49,103 bases of DNA from positions 1 through 49,103 of the forward strand of contig NZ_JOGB01000068.1 of NCBI RefSeq assembly GCF_000719335.1. Reading direction: 5' to 3'. The translations under genes and the position numbers were made by a program. Origin of the DNA: Streptomyces sp. NRRL S-87 (lineage in GTDB: Bacteria > Actinomycetota > Actinomycetes > Streptomycetales > Streptomycetaceae). The notes below the pieces were generated by a model. That model was not told where the DNA came from. It worked only from the letters and a program-made list of their open reading frames with translations, and did no database searches. Position 1 is the stretch's first letter, and each line of letters starts with the position of its first letter. Below, piece by piece: positions 42,263 to 49,103 of this stretch.

Positions 42263-42675
42263 AACATGCGAGGACTGGGGGACGTGCAGAGGTCACCGCA
42301 GGAGTCCGCGCCACTGCATGCTCCGCCGATCGACCCGGCCGTCGGCGTGATGGATCTCGACGACCCCGCCGTCCGGGAGCCTCGTCAGTGCCGTTCCGCA
42401 GCCCCTATGGCACTGCCGAGGTCTTGGTGTACCGACTCGACGTCTCCTGCTGCACCGCCTTCGCACAAGCGCCACGCTGCGCGGTCGGCGTCAGCGATGA
42501 CCGTGGCTGCCGTCACCGGCCTGCCCCCCTCGGACTTTGACCGTTCCGTCACAGGTAGTCGCCGCACGGAACCCTGCCGCTCTCCCGCCCTGTCTGCACT
42601 CACGTACCACGCGTACCGCGGGGCAACAACCGACGACCGAAACCCGCGGACGAGACGACTCAGGGGGACGACAGC
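42263..42675. other. 413-base region with two possible tiny genes on the minus strand
   Basis: A 43-codon frame at 42385-42516 starts at GTG after GGGGGG and reads TAATVIADADRAAWRLCEGG...DLGSAIGAAERH. Just behind it, another frame ending at 42293 reads TRLPDGGVVEIHHADGRVDR and RSMQWRGLLR. Both look like coding sequence, but neither has independent support. The right part holds the promoter of the DUF4232 gene. Confidence 0.35.
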
Positions 42676-43242
42676 ATGCGTCACAGCAACAACATCCGCA
42701 GGGCGGCTCTGGCGACGACGGCGGTCACGGCCGTCGCGGCGGCGGTGACCGGCATCCTGCCCGGCACCGCCATGGCGGCGAGCACCACCCCCACCCCGCC
42801 GCCCGCCTGCCCGGCCTCCGCCCTCCAGGTCAGCGCCTGGCAGGCCGCCCACCGGCCCGTCGGGACCGGGACCGGGGCGGCGGTCGTGCAGTTCACCAAC
42901 GTCTCCCGGAAGACGTGCGTCCTGAAGGGCCATCCGACGGTCGCGGGCGCCGGCAACGGCTCCCCCGCCCGCAACACCCCGCTCAAGGTCACCCCCACCG
43001 GCAGGGCGGCCACCGTGACGGTCCGGCCGCACGGCAAGGCATGGGTGAAGCTGACCTTCGTCCAGGTCCAGGGGGAGGGCGACGGCTACTGCGCGTCGGG
43101 CAAGACCCCGGCGGCGTATCCGACGATGGTCATCGGGCTGCCGCACTCCGGGAAGCACCAGGTCGCCCTGAAGGACGGGTGGTGGGCCGAGTGCGACAAC
43201 AAGGTGACCGCCACCCCGGTCTCGACGGTCAAGCCGTTCTGA
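42676..43242 (+). CDS. Secreted DUF4232-domain protein
   Basis: A 188-residue exported protein. ATG 42676 has GGGGGA 7 bases upstream. The signal peptide (RRAALATTAVTAVAAAVTGI) is cleaved near AMA-A, residue 35. The mature part is the all-beta DUF4232 domain: ALQVSAWQAAHRP, VVQFTNVSRKTCVLKGHPTV, the Gly-rich turn, VRPHGKAWVKLTFVQV and a C-terminal CDNKVTATPVSTVKPF. The four cysteines (CPAS, TCVL, YCASG, ECDN) are in places that allow two disulfides. DUF4232 proteins are abundant in Streptomyces; their function is unknown. Confidence 0.9.
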   Translation: MRHSNNIRRAALATTAVTAVAAAVTGILPGTAMAASTTPTPPPACPASALQVSAWQAAHRPVGTGTGAAVVQFTNVSRKTCVLKGHPTVAGAGNGSPARNTPLKVTPTGRAATVTVRPHGKAWVKLTFVQVQGEGDGYCASGKTPAAYPTMVIGLPHSGKHQVALKDGWWAECDNKVTATPVSTVKPF

Positions 43243-43500
43243 CCACCGACCTCACACATCGAGCAACCTGCATGACGATCGCAAGGCTCTGCCCTACACG
43301 TCTACGAGGAAGTGCACACCTAGTGATCAAACTCCGATGACACAAACTCGCGGCGCGTCCGTCAAAGTCCGATGGCCAACGGACTGGACTGGTGGAGGTC
43401 CTTGGCCCTGGTCGTGTGTGTCGCTGTACGGCCCCGGCGCGCCGGGGTCGGACACTCCACGGCTGGGCCCTGTCCGGGCGATCAAGTTCGCAGCGGTCCG

Positions 43501-44277
43501 TCACTGACGCGGGATATCAATGCCCGCCGCGCGCAGGTGCCCCTCGACCAGCCCGTTCAGCCGGGCGATGGACGGTGCCTCGTCCTCCCGGTGGTGGTTG
43601 ACTACGCCGTACCGGGAGGCCGCGTCGGGCCCGTGCGGTCGCTTGGCCGGCAGCGTCAGCAGCGCGCGGACGCCCAGCAGGTTGGCGGCCACCGCTGAGG
43701 CCAGCTCCTCGATCCGCGGGTCGTCGGGATCCCAGGACCTCGCCTCCCAGCCGCGCTTGGTCAACTCGACGAACGCGGGGTCGTCGAGCCGGTGTTCGAG
43801 GTTGGCCAGGAAGAGGTCGAAGACCTCCGGAGTCAGCGCCCGCGACAGCACCAGGGCCTCCCGCTGGGTGGTGACGTAGTCGGGGCTGAAGTCGAGCTCG
43901 GCCAGTCGCTCCAGGACCGCGCAGGCCCGGTCGGGCAGCAGGGCGCGGTCACCGTGGGCGAGCCGGTGCAGGGTGTCGCGGCGGGCGGTCAGCTCCTCGA
44001 TCTGTTCGGTGAGCCGGCGGCGGACGTCGTCCAGGGCGGTGGCGAACCGCTCGGGCTCGGCGTCGAGCAGCTCGCCGATCTCGGCCAGCGGCACGCCCGC
44101 CCCGGCCAGGGTACGGACCTGGACAAGGCGCAGCAGGTCGGCCGAACCGTAGCGCCGGTAGCCGGAGTGGTCCCGTTCCGGTTCGGCGACCAGGCCGAGC
44201 CGGTGGTAGTGCCGTACCGTCTTGACGGTGATTCCGACGAAAGCCGCCGCCTGACCGATCGTGAGCCCCTCTGCCAT
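43501..44277 (-). CDS. MerR-family regulator with C-terminal effector domain
   Basis: A 258-residue regulator. The N-terminal HTH and wing are LTIGQAAAFVGITVKTVRHY, HRLGLVAEPERDHSGYRRYG and ADLLRLVQVRTLAGAGVPLA; a coiled-coil dimer helix (about 80-110) follows, then a helical ligand-binding domain of about 145 residues. No cysteine pattern for metal or redox sensing is present. The gene is divergent from a serine hydrolase gene, with a 21-base inverted repeat in the 95-base gap next to TTGACC elements, the standard arrangement in which MerR activates the partner by correcting promoter spacing. Confidence 0.9.
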   Translation of the reverse strand: MAEGLTIGQAAAFVGITVKTVRHYHRLGLVAEPERDHSGYRRYGSADLLRLVQVRTLAGAGVPLAEIGELLDAEPERFATALDDVRRRLTEQIEELTARRDTLHRLAHGDRALLPDRACAVLERLAELDFSPDYVTTQREALVLSRALTPEVFDLFLANLEHRLDDPAFVELTKRGWEARSWDPDDPRIEELASAVAANLLGVRALLTLPAKRPHGPDAASRYGVVNHHREDEAPSIARLNGLVEGHLRAAGIDIPRQ

Positions 44278-44308
44278 GGGGTGAGACTAACGCTCCTCCA
44301 TCGCCTTG

Positions 44309-44329
44309 ACCTTGACCTTGGGTCAGGGT
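44309..44329. promoter_or_regulatory. MerR operator/promoter
   Basis: ACCTTGACC and GGTCAGGGT, matching at 8 of 9 positions as inverted arms, with TTG between. TTGACC occurs at 44306-44311 and 44312-44317 as candidate -35 elements; a -10 about 19 bases after the second falls near 44337-44342, the long spacing typical of MerR-activated promoters. Confidence 0.75.
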
Positions 44330-44372
44330 CCACGCTCATCTCACACCCGCTGATGCGAGATGAGGAATCACC

Positions 44373-45470
44373 ATGAGTGAGCAGAACAACGCCGCCGCGC
44401 AGGACCGCCCCGAGCTACGGAAGGCCATGCAGGAGATCGTCGACGCCGGTTTCGCCGGCGTGCAGCTGCGCGTGAACGACGAACTCGGCGAGTGGGTCGG
44501 CAGCGCCGGGGTGAGCCAGCTGGGCCGGACCGCGAAGCCGCCGACCGACGGGCACTTTCGGGTCGGCAGCGTCACCAAGACCTTTGTCGCGACCGTCGTC
44601 CTGCAGCTGGTGGCCGAGGGCCGGCTCGGCCTCGAGGACCTGGTGGCCGACCACTTGCCCGAGTTCCGGCTCGACCGGCGGATCACAGTACGGATGCTCC
44701 TGCAGCACACCAGCGGGCTGTTCAACTTCACCGGCGAGTTCTCCAAGGACGGGTCGGTCGAACCCGGTGTGGTCGCCGGATGGGGCAAGGAGTGGGTGGT
44801 GGACCTGCAGCACGCGACCTACCGGCCGGAGGAGCTGGTGCGGGGGGCGTTGGCGAAGTCGGCGCGGTTCGAGCCGGGGACGGCCTGGAGCTACTCCAAC
44901 ACCAATTATGTCCTGGTCAGGCTGCTGATCGAGCAGGTCACCGGCCGCTCGCTGCCCGAGGAGACGCACCGGCTGATCCTGGGCCCGCTCGGGCTGACGG
45001 GCACCCTACTGCCGGAGACCCGGGAGGACATACCCGAGCCGCACGCCCACGGCTACTTCGGCTACGACGACGCCGGACAGTGGAAGGTGGTCGACACCAC
45101 CCGCTTCAACCCCTCCTGGGTATCCGCCGCCGGCGACATGATCTCGACCAGCCGGGACCTCCACACGTTCTTCTCCGCGCTGAACAGCGGCAACCTCATC
45201 TCGACCGAGCTTCTGGCCGAGATGCGCGTCGCGGACCCCACGGTGGGTTACGGCCTGGGGGTGTTCGTGGAGGAGCTGGACGGCGGCGGCACCGTCCTCC
45301 ACCACAACGGAGGGTTCTGGGGCTGGGGCGCAATGATGTACAGCACGCCCGACGGCGCCAAGACCCTGACCGGCTCGCTGACCTCCGGGGACGTCGAAAT
45401 GGACCTGCCCACCATGGCCGGGACGTTCGAGAAGGTGAAGCAGACACTGGTCAAGGCGGTGTTCGCCTAG
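44373..45470 (+). CDS. Cytoplasmic serine hydrolase (beta-lactamase/esterase fold)
   Basis: A 365-residue protein of the class C beta-lactamase-like superfamily. All three active-site motifs are present: S66-V-T-K69, Y174-S-N176 and H311-N-G313. The PGTAWSYSNTNYVL block and ISTSRDLHTFFSAL are typical of D-aminopeptidase/esterase relatives. Unlike most family members, it lacks a signal peptide and begins MSEQNNAAAQDRPELRK, so it probably acts in the cytoplasm on a small ester or amide such as an antibiotic. ATG 44373 has GAGGA 6 bases upstream. Divergent from the MerR gene, which probably activates it. Confidence 0.9.
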   Translation: MSEQNNAAAQDRPELRKAMQEIVDAGFAGVQLRVNDELGEWVGSAGVSQLGRTAKPPTDGHFRVGSVTKTFVATVVLQLVAEGRLGLEDLVADHLPEFRLDRRITVRMLLQHTSGLFNFTGEFSKDGSVEPGVVAGWGKEWVVDLQHATYRPEELVRGALAKSARFEPGTAWSYSNTNYVLVRLLIEQVTGRSLPEETHRLILGPLGLTGTLLPETREDIPEPHAHGYFGYDDAGQWKVVDTTRFNPSWVSAAGDMISTSRDLHTFFSALNSGNLISTELLAEMRVADPTVGYGLGVFVEELDGGGTVLHHNGGFWGWGAMMYSTPDGAKTLTGSLTSGDVEMDLPTMAGTFEKVKQTLVKAVFA

Positions 45471-45606
45471 GCTAGCCGGCGGTGACCGGTTGACCCAGCT
45501 CTTCAACTCGCTGGGGGTCTCTGCGACGACATGCGCGATCGATGAGTCTTGCAACGCTCGATCAATCGGCGGCGACCCTCCACGGACAACGGTGCGTTCG
45601 CGTGGG

Positions 45607-46869
45607 TCATGGTGTCGGCGAGGCCGTACGGGGCGCGTGGCGTCGTGCACTGGTGACGATGAGCGAGACGTTCTGCCCACCGAAGCCGAAGGAATTGCTG
45701 AGCACGGCCTCCTGGGGGACGTCTCGTCGCTCTGCGACGACATCGAGAGCGATGTCGGGACCGACGCCGGCCGCGGTGATGTTGCGGGTCGGCGGGATGA
45801 CGCCGTGCTTCACACTGAGGACGGCGATGAGCGCTTCAATAGCGCCGGCGGCGCCAAAGAGATGACCGAGCGCCGCCTTGGGGGCCGTCACGGTGGCGCG
45901 GCCGAAGACCTCCCCGATCGCGTGCGCCTCGGCAACGTCGCCGACCGGAGTTCCGGTGGCATGGGCGTTGATGTGGCTGATCTGCTCGGGAGCCAAACCG
46001 GCTTGGGCGAGGGCCTTCCGCATGGCCGAGATCTGACCGGAGCCGTCGGCAGCGGGCGCCGTGATGTGGTGGGCATCGGCGGCGATGCCGGCACCCGCAA
46101 GCACCGCGTGGACGCGCGCGCCTCGGGCGCCGGCATGCTCGGCGCTTTCGAGCACCACGACAGCAGCGCCTTCACTGAGGACGAATCCGCTGCGGTCCGC
46201 TGCGAACGGCCGGGACGCAGACGCGGGTTCGGCGGTATGCCGCGACAGTGCTTGTGCCTGAGCGAAGCCGGCAACGGTGATCGGGGTGATCGCGGCCTCG
46301 GTCCCGCCCGCGATCACCACGTCCGCCTCGCCGGCACGGATGAGCCTGGCCCCCAGAGCGATCGCCTCGGCACCGGAAGAGCACGCCGAGACGGGCGTGT
46401 AGACCCCGGCTCGTGCACCGTATTCGATACTGATCAGCGCCGCCGCCGCATTGGGCATGAGCATCGGGACCGTACGTGGCGAGACGCGCCGCGTCCCGGC
46501 CGCCTCCAGCACGTCGTCTTCCTTCAGCAGCGTCCGTACGCCCCCGATTCCCGTGCCGATCGCCGATGCGAGCCGGTCCGGGTCCACCTCCGGGGTACCG
46601 GCATCGGCCCAAGCTTCGGCCGCCGCGGCGAAGGCCGCCTGCTGCGAGCGGTCGAGCCGCCTGGCCCGCACCGGCAGCAGCAGCTCGGCGGGGTCGATCG
46701 CCATCGTCCCCGCGACGGTGTCAGGAAGGCCAGTGTCCTCATGGCCGGGCAGGACGCAGCGGCGGATGCCGGACTCGCCGGCAAGCAGGGCTTTCCAGGT
46801 GGACGCCAGGTCTGCCCCGAGTGGTGTGATCGCGCCGAGTCCGGTCACGACGACTTCAGTCCGGTGCAT
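45607..46869 (-). CDS. fabF: Beta-ketoacyl-ACP synthase II
   Basis: A 420-residue KAS II condensing enzyme, which elongates acyl-ACP with malonyl-ACP. The start at 46869 (MHRTEVVVTGLGAITPLG) is chosen because AAAGG and GAGGGG precede it; 10 more codons upstream would cross the operator. The active site is complete: Cys163 in VSACSSGAEA, His303 in NAHATGTPVGD, Lys331 and His336 in APKAALGHLFGAAG; the C-terminal SNSFGFGGQNVSL is intact. It is not beside other fatty-acid genes, so it is a second copy; it may alter chain length or unsaturation. The divergent TetR gene and the shared twin operator indicate local control. Confidence 0.92.
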   Translation of the reverse strand: MHRTEVVVTGLGAITPLGADLASTWKALLAGESGIRRCVLPGHEDTGLPDTVAGTMAIDPAELLLPVRARRLDRSQQAAFAAAAEAWADAGTPEVDPDRLASAIGTGIGGVRTLLKEDDVLEAAGTRRVSPRTVPMLMPNAAAALISIEYGARAGVYTPVSACSSGAEAIALGARLIRAGEADVVIAGGTEAAITPITVAGFAQAQALSRHTAEPASASRPFAADRSGFVLSEGAAVVVLESAEHAGARGARVHAVLAGAGIAADAHHITAPAADGSGQISAMRKALAQAGLAPEQISHINAHATGTPVGDVAEAHAIGEVFGRATVTAPKAALGHLFGAAGAIEALIAVLSVKHGVIPPTRNITAAGVGPDIALDVVAERRDVPQEAVLSNSFGFGGQNVSLIVTSARRHAPRTASPTP

Positions 46870-46884
46870 GCCCCTCAACCTTTC

Positions 46885-46927
46885 TTGTATGCGATACAAG
46901 TGAACGCCCTTGTTGTATCACATACAA
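46885..46927. promoter_or_regulatory. Twin TetR operator between fabF and TetR genes
   Basis: TTGTATGCGATACAA (46885-46899) and TTGTATCACATACAA (46913-46927), both TTGTAT-N3-ATACAA, are 28 bases apart. The second overlaps a TACAAT -10 element (46923-46928) placed 6 bases before the GTG start of the TetR gene, consistent with leaderless transcription and autorepression. Confidence 0.88.
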
Positions 46928-46934
46928 TTTTGGG

Positions 46935-47552
46935 GTGGAGAAGAAGCGAACCGAAGCTCGATCAACGTCGACTCGGTCGCGTGACCGCGGTCGCGCGACG
47001 AGGCGCCGGTTGATTGAGGCAACTGCCCGGCTCTGCAAGGAGCGACCCGGCGCTGAGGTGAGCGTCGCGGAGATCGCGGACGCAGCAGGCGTGTTCCCCA
47101 ATCAGGTCACCTATCACTTCGGCTCCAAGGACTCGCTGCTCGTGCACGCCGCCTTTCTCGGCTTGCTGCACGACGCCCGACGGATTGAGCGCATCGGTCG
47201 CCAAGCCCCCGATGCGGCGACGTTTCGGCGCAACATCGCCCGCGCCGTACTGGCCATGCCCTCGCTCCCATCGGTCGCGCGAGCACTCGCCTCGGGGATC
47301 TCCAAGCCCGACCTCGCCCCCGTGGTCGACCAGCACCTCCAGTTGCTGTTCCGGCAATCCGAGCGCTTCGTGAGTCAGCTCATAGCCGGTCGTGGCTGGA
47401 GGGCCCGTCGACCGCTCAGCGTGGAGGCCAGGACGTTCTGGAGCACCGCGCTCGGCGCAGTGCTGCTCGTCCGCGCCGGGGCACACGGCACCAACGCCGA
47501 CCTCGACCTCGCCGGAGCGCTGACCATCCACGACGACCCCGATCCCGCTTAG
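46935..47552 (+). CDS. TetR-family regulator paired with fabF
   Basis: A 205-residue regulator with a basic N-terminal arm (RTEARSTSTRSRDRGRATRR) and the HTH VSVAEIADAAGVFPNQVTYH (about 42-61) followed by FGSKDSLLVHAAF. The C-terminal domain has the SGISKPDLAPVVDQHLQLLF segment found in TetR proteins linked to lipid metabolism. The GTG start has no ribosome binding site, and a TACAAT -10 lies 6 bases upstream, so the message is probably leaderless. Its operators cover both divergent promoters. It likely senses an acyl-CoA or acyl-ACP, by analogy with FabR-like regulators; this is inference. Confidence 0.88.
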   Translation: MEKKRTEARSTSTRSRDRGRATRRRLIEATARLCKERPGAEVSVAEIADAAGVFPNQVTYHFGSKDSLLVHAAFLGLLHDARRIERIGRQAPDAATFRRNIARAVLAMPSLPSVARALASGISKPDLAPVVDQHLQLLFRQSERFVSQLIAGRGWRARRPLSVEARTFWSTALGAVLLVRAGAHGTNADLDLAGALTIHDDPDPA

Positions 47553-47707
47553 CCCAGTTGTGAGTTGGGGGTGTGGTGGTGGGGCTTGGGCGTCATCGGT
47601 GTATGACACGAGGAACCACGCTTGACCAGCGCAGCAGTAGTTCGGGATGGCTGTCCTGGGATGACGAAGGGGCTGCCGTTTGCCGATAGCACGGGGGCTG
47701 TCTTCCT

Positions 47708-49103
47708 GTGTCTGGGGCGGCTGGCATGAGTTGTGCTGCGGGTATGGCTGGTGGGTGGGGTCGCGGTGTACCGGATGGGGACTCGTCGCTCGCTGTGGGG
47801 GTGGGTGCGGGGCGTGGTGTGGTGGTTCGGCGTTTGCTTTCGGTGGACGAGTCGGGGGTTGTGTCGCGTCTGCATGTGAAGGTCGCTGCGGAGCTTGCTG
47901 GGGTCTCGGAGCGGACGGTGTGGCGTTGGCTCGCTGAAGGGCGGGCAGGGCGGATTGAGGCGAGGCCGCGCCGGGACGGGCTTGCGGTGAGCGAGTCGCT
48001 GTGGGCGGTGCTTGCGGAAGAGGGCGGGAATGTGTCCGGCCTTTATCGGCGGATAGAGCGGGCACACGCTGATGGCGGGCTGGGGGAGTGGGGTGTTGGG
48101 CGCGTCCCGTCTCTTTCGACACTCCAGCGTGTGGTGCTTCGGGATCTGCGGGCGGGGCGGGTGCTGGAAGTGGCGAGGCCTTCCCGGAACCGGGTTGAGG
48201 TCAGCCGGTATGAGCGGGTCCTGGCCGACCTGAAGCTGCAGCGGGAGGGCGAGGGCCTGCCGGTGGTGGACGCGGTTCCGCAAGCTCCAGGTGTTGCCGA
48301 GTCGGACGAGGAGAACACCGGTGCGTCGCGGGGTGGGGTGCGGTTGTTCGTGCCGGGTGCGCGTGTGGTGTCGGCGGCCGGTGTGGCTGCGGTGGTGGAA
48401 GCAGCGGGGCACACGGTCGCCGCGCGGGGGATGGCGTGTGTCTTCGGGGAGCCGGGGGCGGGTAAAACGGTGGCGGTGCAGCAGGCGCTGCATTCTGCCT
48501 GATCGGGTGCCGGTGTGGCGGGCGGTGGTGGGGGTGAAGCCGGGTCTGCCGCAGATGCGTGCGTCGTTGCGGCGGGTTCTCTCTCGCACCGGGCGCAGCC
48601 GGCGGACCGCGCCCTCGGGGAGGCGCTGCGTCGGCCTGGGGTGCTGTTCCTCGATGACGTCCAGCGCCTGTCCCCGCCCCTGCTGGACTACCTGCGACTG
48701 CTGTGGGACGAGCCGGGTACGGCTGCAGCGCTGCTTCTGTGCGGGGCTGGAGCCGAGCGGGTCATCGCTCGGGCGCCTGCGCTGCGGTCACGGGTACTGA
48801 GCTGGCGCCAGGTCCCTGGGCTGGGTCAGGAGTGGCTGGCAGAGACGCTGGCGCTGTTCCATGACGTGTGGGAGGGCGTGGATCCGGCGGACGTGGTGTG
48901 GGCGGATGCCACGGTGGCGCGGGGCAACTTCCATACCTGGGCGAAGATCACCTCCCACGTCTACGCCCTGTCCAAGCGCGGCCGGGAGGCACGTGTGGAC
49001 CCTGGTGTGAGTGGGTGGGGTGGTGGCAGCGGTTGGGCGTCAGCGGGTGCGCGGGGGCTGGCCGGTGTGGGGGCTTGTTGTGGCTCGGTGTTTTCGTGGC
49101 AGT
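47708..49103 (+). pseudogene. Remnant of a Mu/Tn7-like transposition module: HTH part fused to a TniB/TnsC-like ATPase, two frameshifts, runs off the edge
   Basis: The first frame (47708-48502, 264 codons; starts at 47726 or 47744 are also possible) has an HTH resembling the N-terminus of Mu-type transposases (LHVKVAAELAGVSERTVWRW, about 56-75; SLSTLQRVVLRDL). Where the DDE catalytic domain should follow, it passes after a linker to an AAA ATPase start: GVAAVVEAAGHTVAARGMAC and Walker A GEPGAGKT. It ends at a TGA, but homology continues as LPDRVPVWRAVVGVKPGLPQ in a second frame, then in a third frame as ADRALGEALRRPGVLFLDDV, with Walker B, and on to VYALSKRGREARVDP and the window edge. Codon use is poorer in C at third positions than neighbouring genes, a sign of transfer. 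It is not functional as read. Confidence 0.75.

Noticed and set aside
47549..48589. A 346-codon minus-strand frame
   Set aside because: His/Arg/Thr/Pro-rich shadow of the transposition remnant; no start signal or domain.
1..49103. tRNA, rRNA or tRNA-edge attachment site for an integrated element
   Set aside because: No cloverleaf or TTCGANNC-type T-loop with matching stems was seen by eye; a covariance search (tRNAscan-SE) would be decisive.

Overview
The window is high-GC DNA with strong G/C bias at third codon positions, frequent GTG/TTG starts, AGGAGG-type ribosome binding sites, leaderless-looking regulator promoters and families typical of actinomycetes (DUF4097 lipoprotein, FG-GAP secreted protein, DUF4232, DUF6236, many TetR/MarR/MerR regulators). 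It fits a Streptomyces or close relative, in an accessory part of the chromosome. No rRNA, tRNA, CRISPR array or core biosynthetic cluster is visible.

Layout. 0.3-5.1 kb: a flavin-halogenase-like protein that lacks both catalytic residues, divergent from a DUF4097 lipoprotein; a class II glutamine amidotransferase; a six-helix membrane protein; a small unknown. 5.2-12.2 kb: a zone of damaged genes (a frameshifted serine hydrolase, a methionine aminopeptidase remnant, an NmrA-type protein frameshifted in its nucleotide-binding loop, an aldo/keto reductase missing about 65 internal residues) mixed with intact genes, including a MarR regulator with matching operators at its own and its neighbour's promoter. 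12.2-18.4 kb: a DUF5937-type ArsR regulator, a VOC protein, a 1223-residue helical-solenoid protein and a PlsC-type acyltransferase.

18.4-22.5 kb holds the best candidate for a little-described system: a translationally coupled three-gene operon of a roughly ten-helix membrane protein with a large soluble tail, a CHAT cysteine peptidase with an intact His/Cys pair, and a small Pepco-like protein. No NTPase, trigger or recognisable substrate is encoded beside it. 22.6-25.8 kb: methyltransferase, a lysin-like peptidoglycan-binding protein (TTG start), RNase HI with an extra tail, and a zinc-ribbon peptide.

26-36.3 kb: an SDR/TetR pair and an oxidoreductase/TetR pair, each divergent around inverted-repeat operators; a Cys-rich protein behind a small secreted peptide; an XRE-NTPase-membrane fusion with a two-helix partner (a second possible immune module); a coupled pair of MarR-like genes; two secreted proteins, one a ricin-type lectin. 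36.3-43.2 kb is mosaic and decayed: a toxin-antitoxin-like pair, small secreted or membrane proteins, a DUF6236 protein, and several gene fragments. 43.5-47.6 kb: MerR/serine hydrolase and TetR/ketoacyl-synthase divergent pairs with clear operators. From 47.7 kb to the edge lies a remnant of a Mu/Tn7-like transposition module, with different codon use, a missing DDE domain and two frameshifts.
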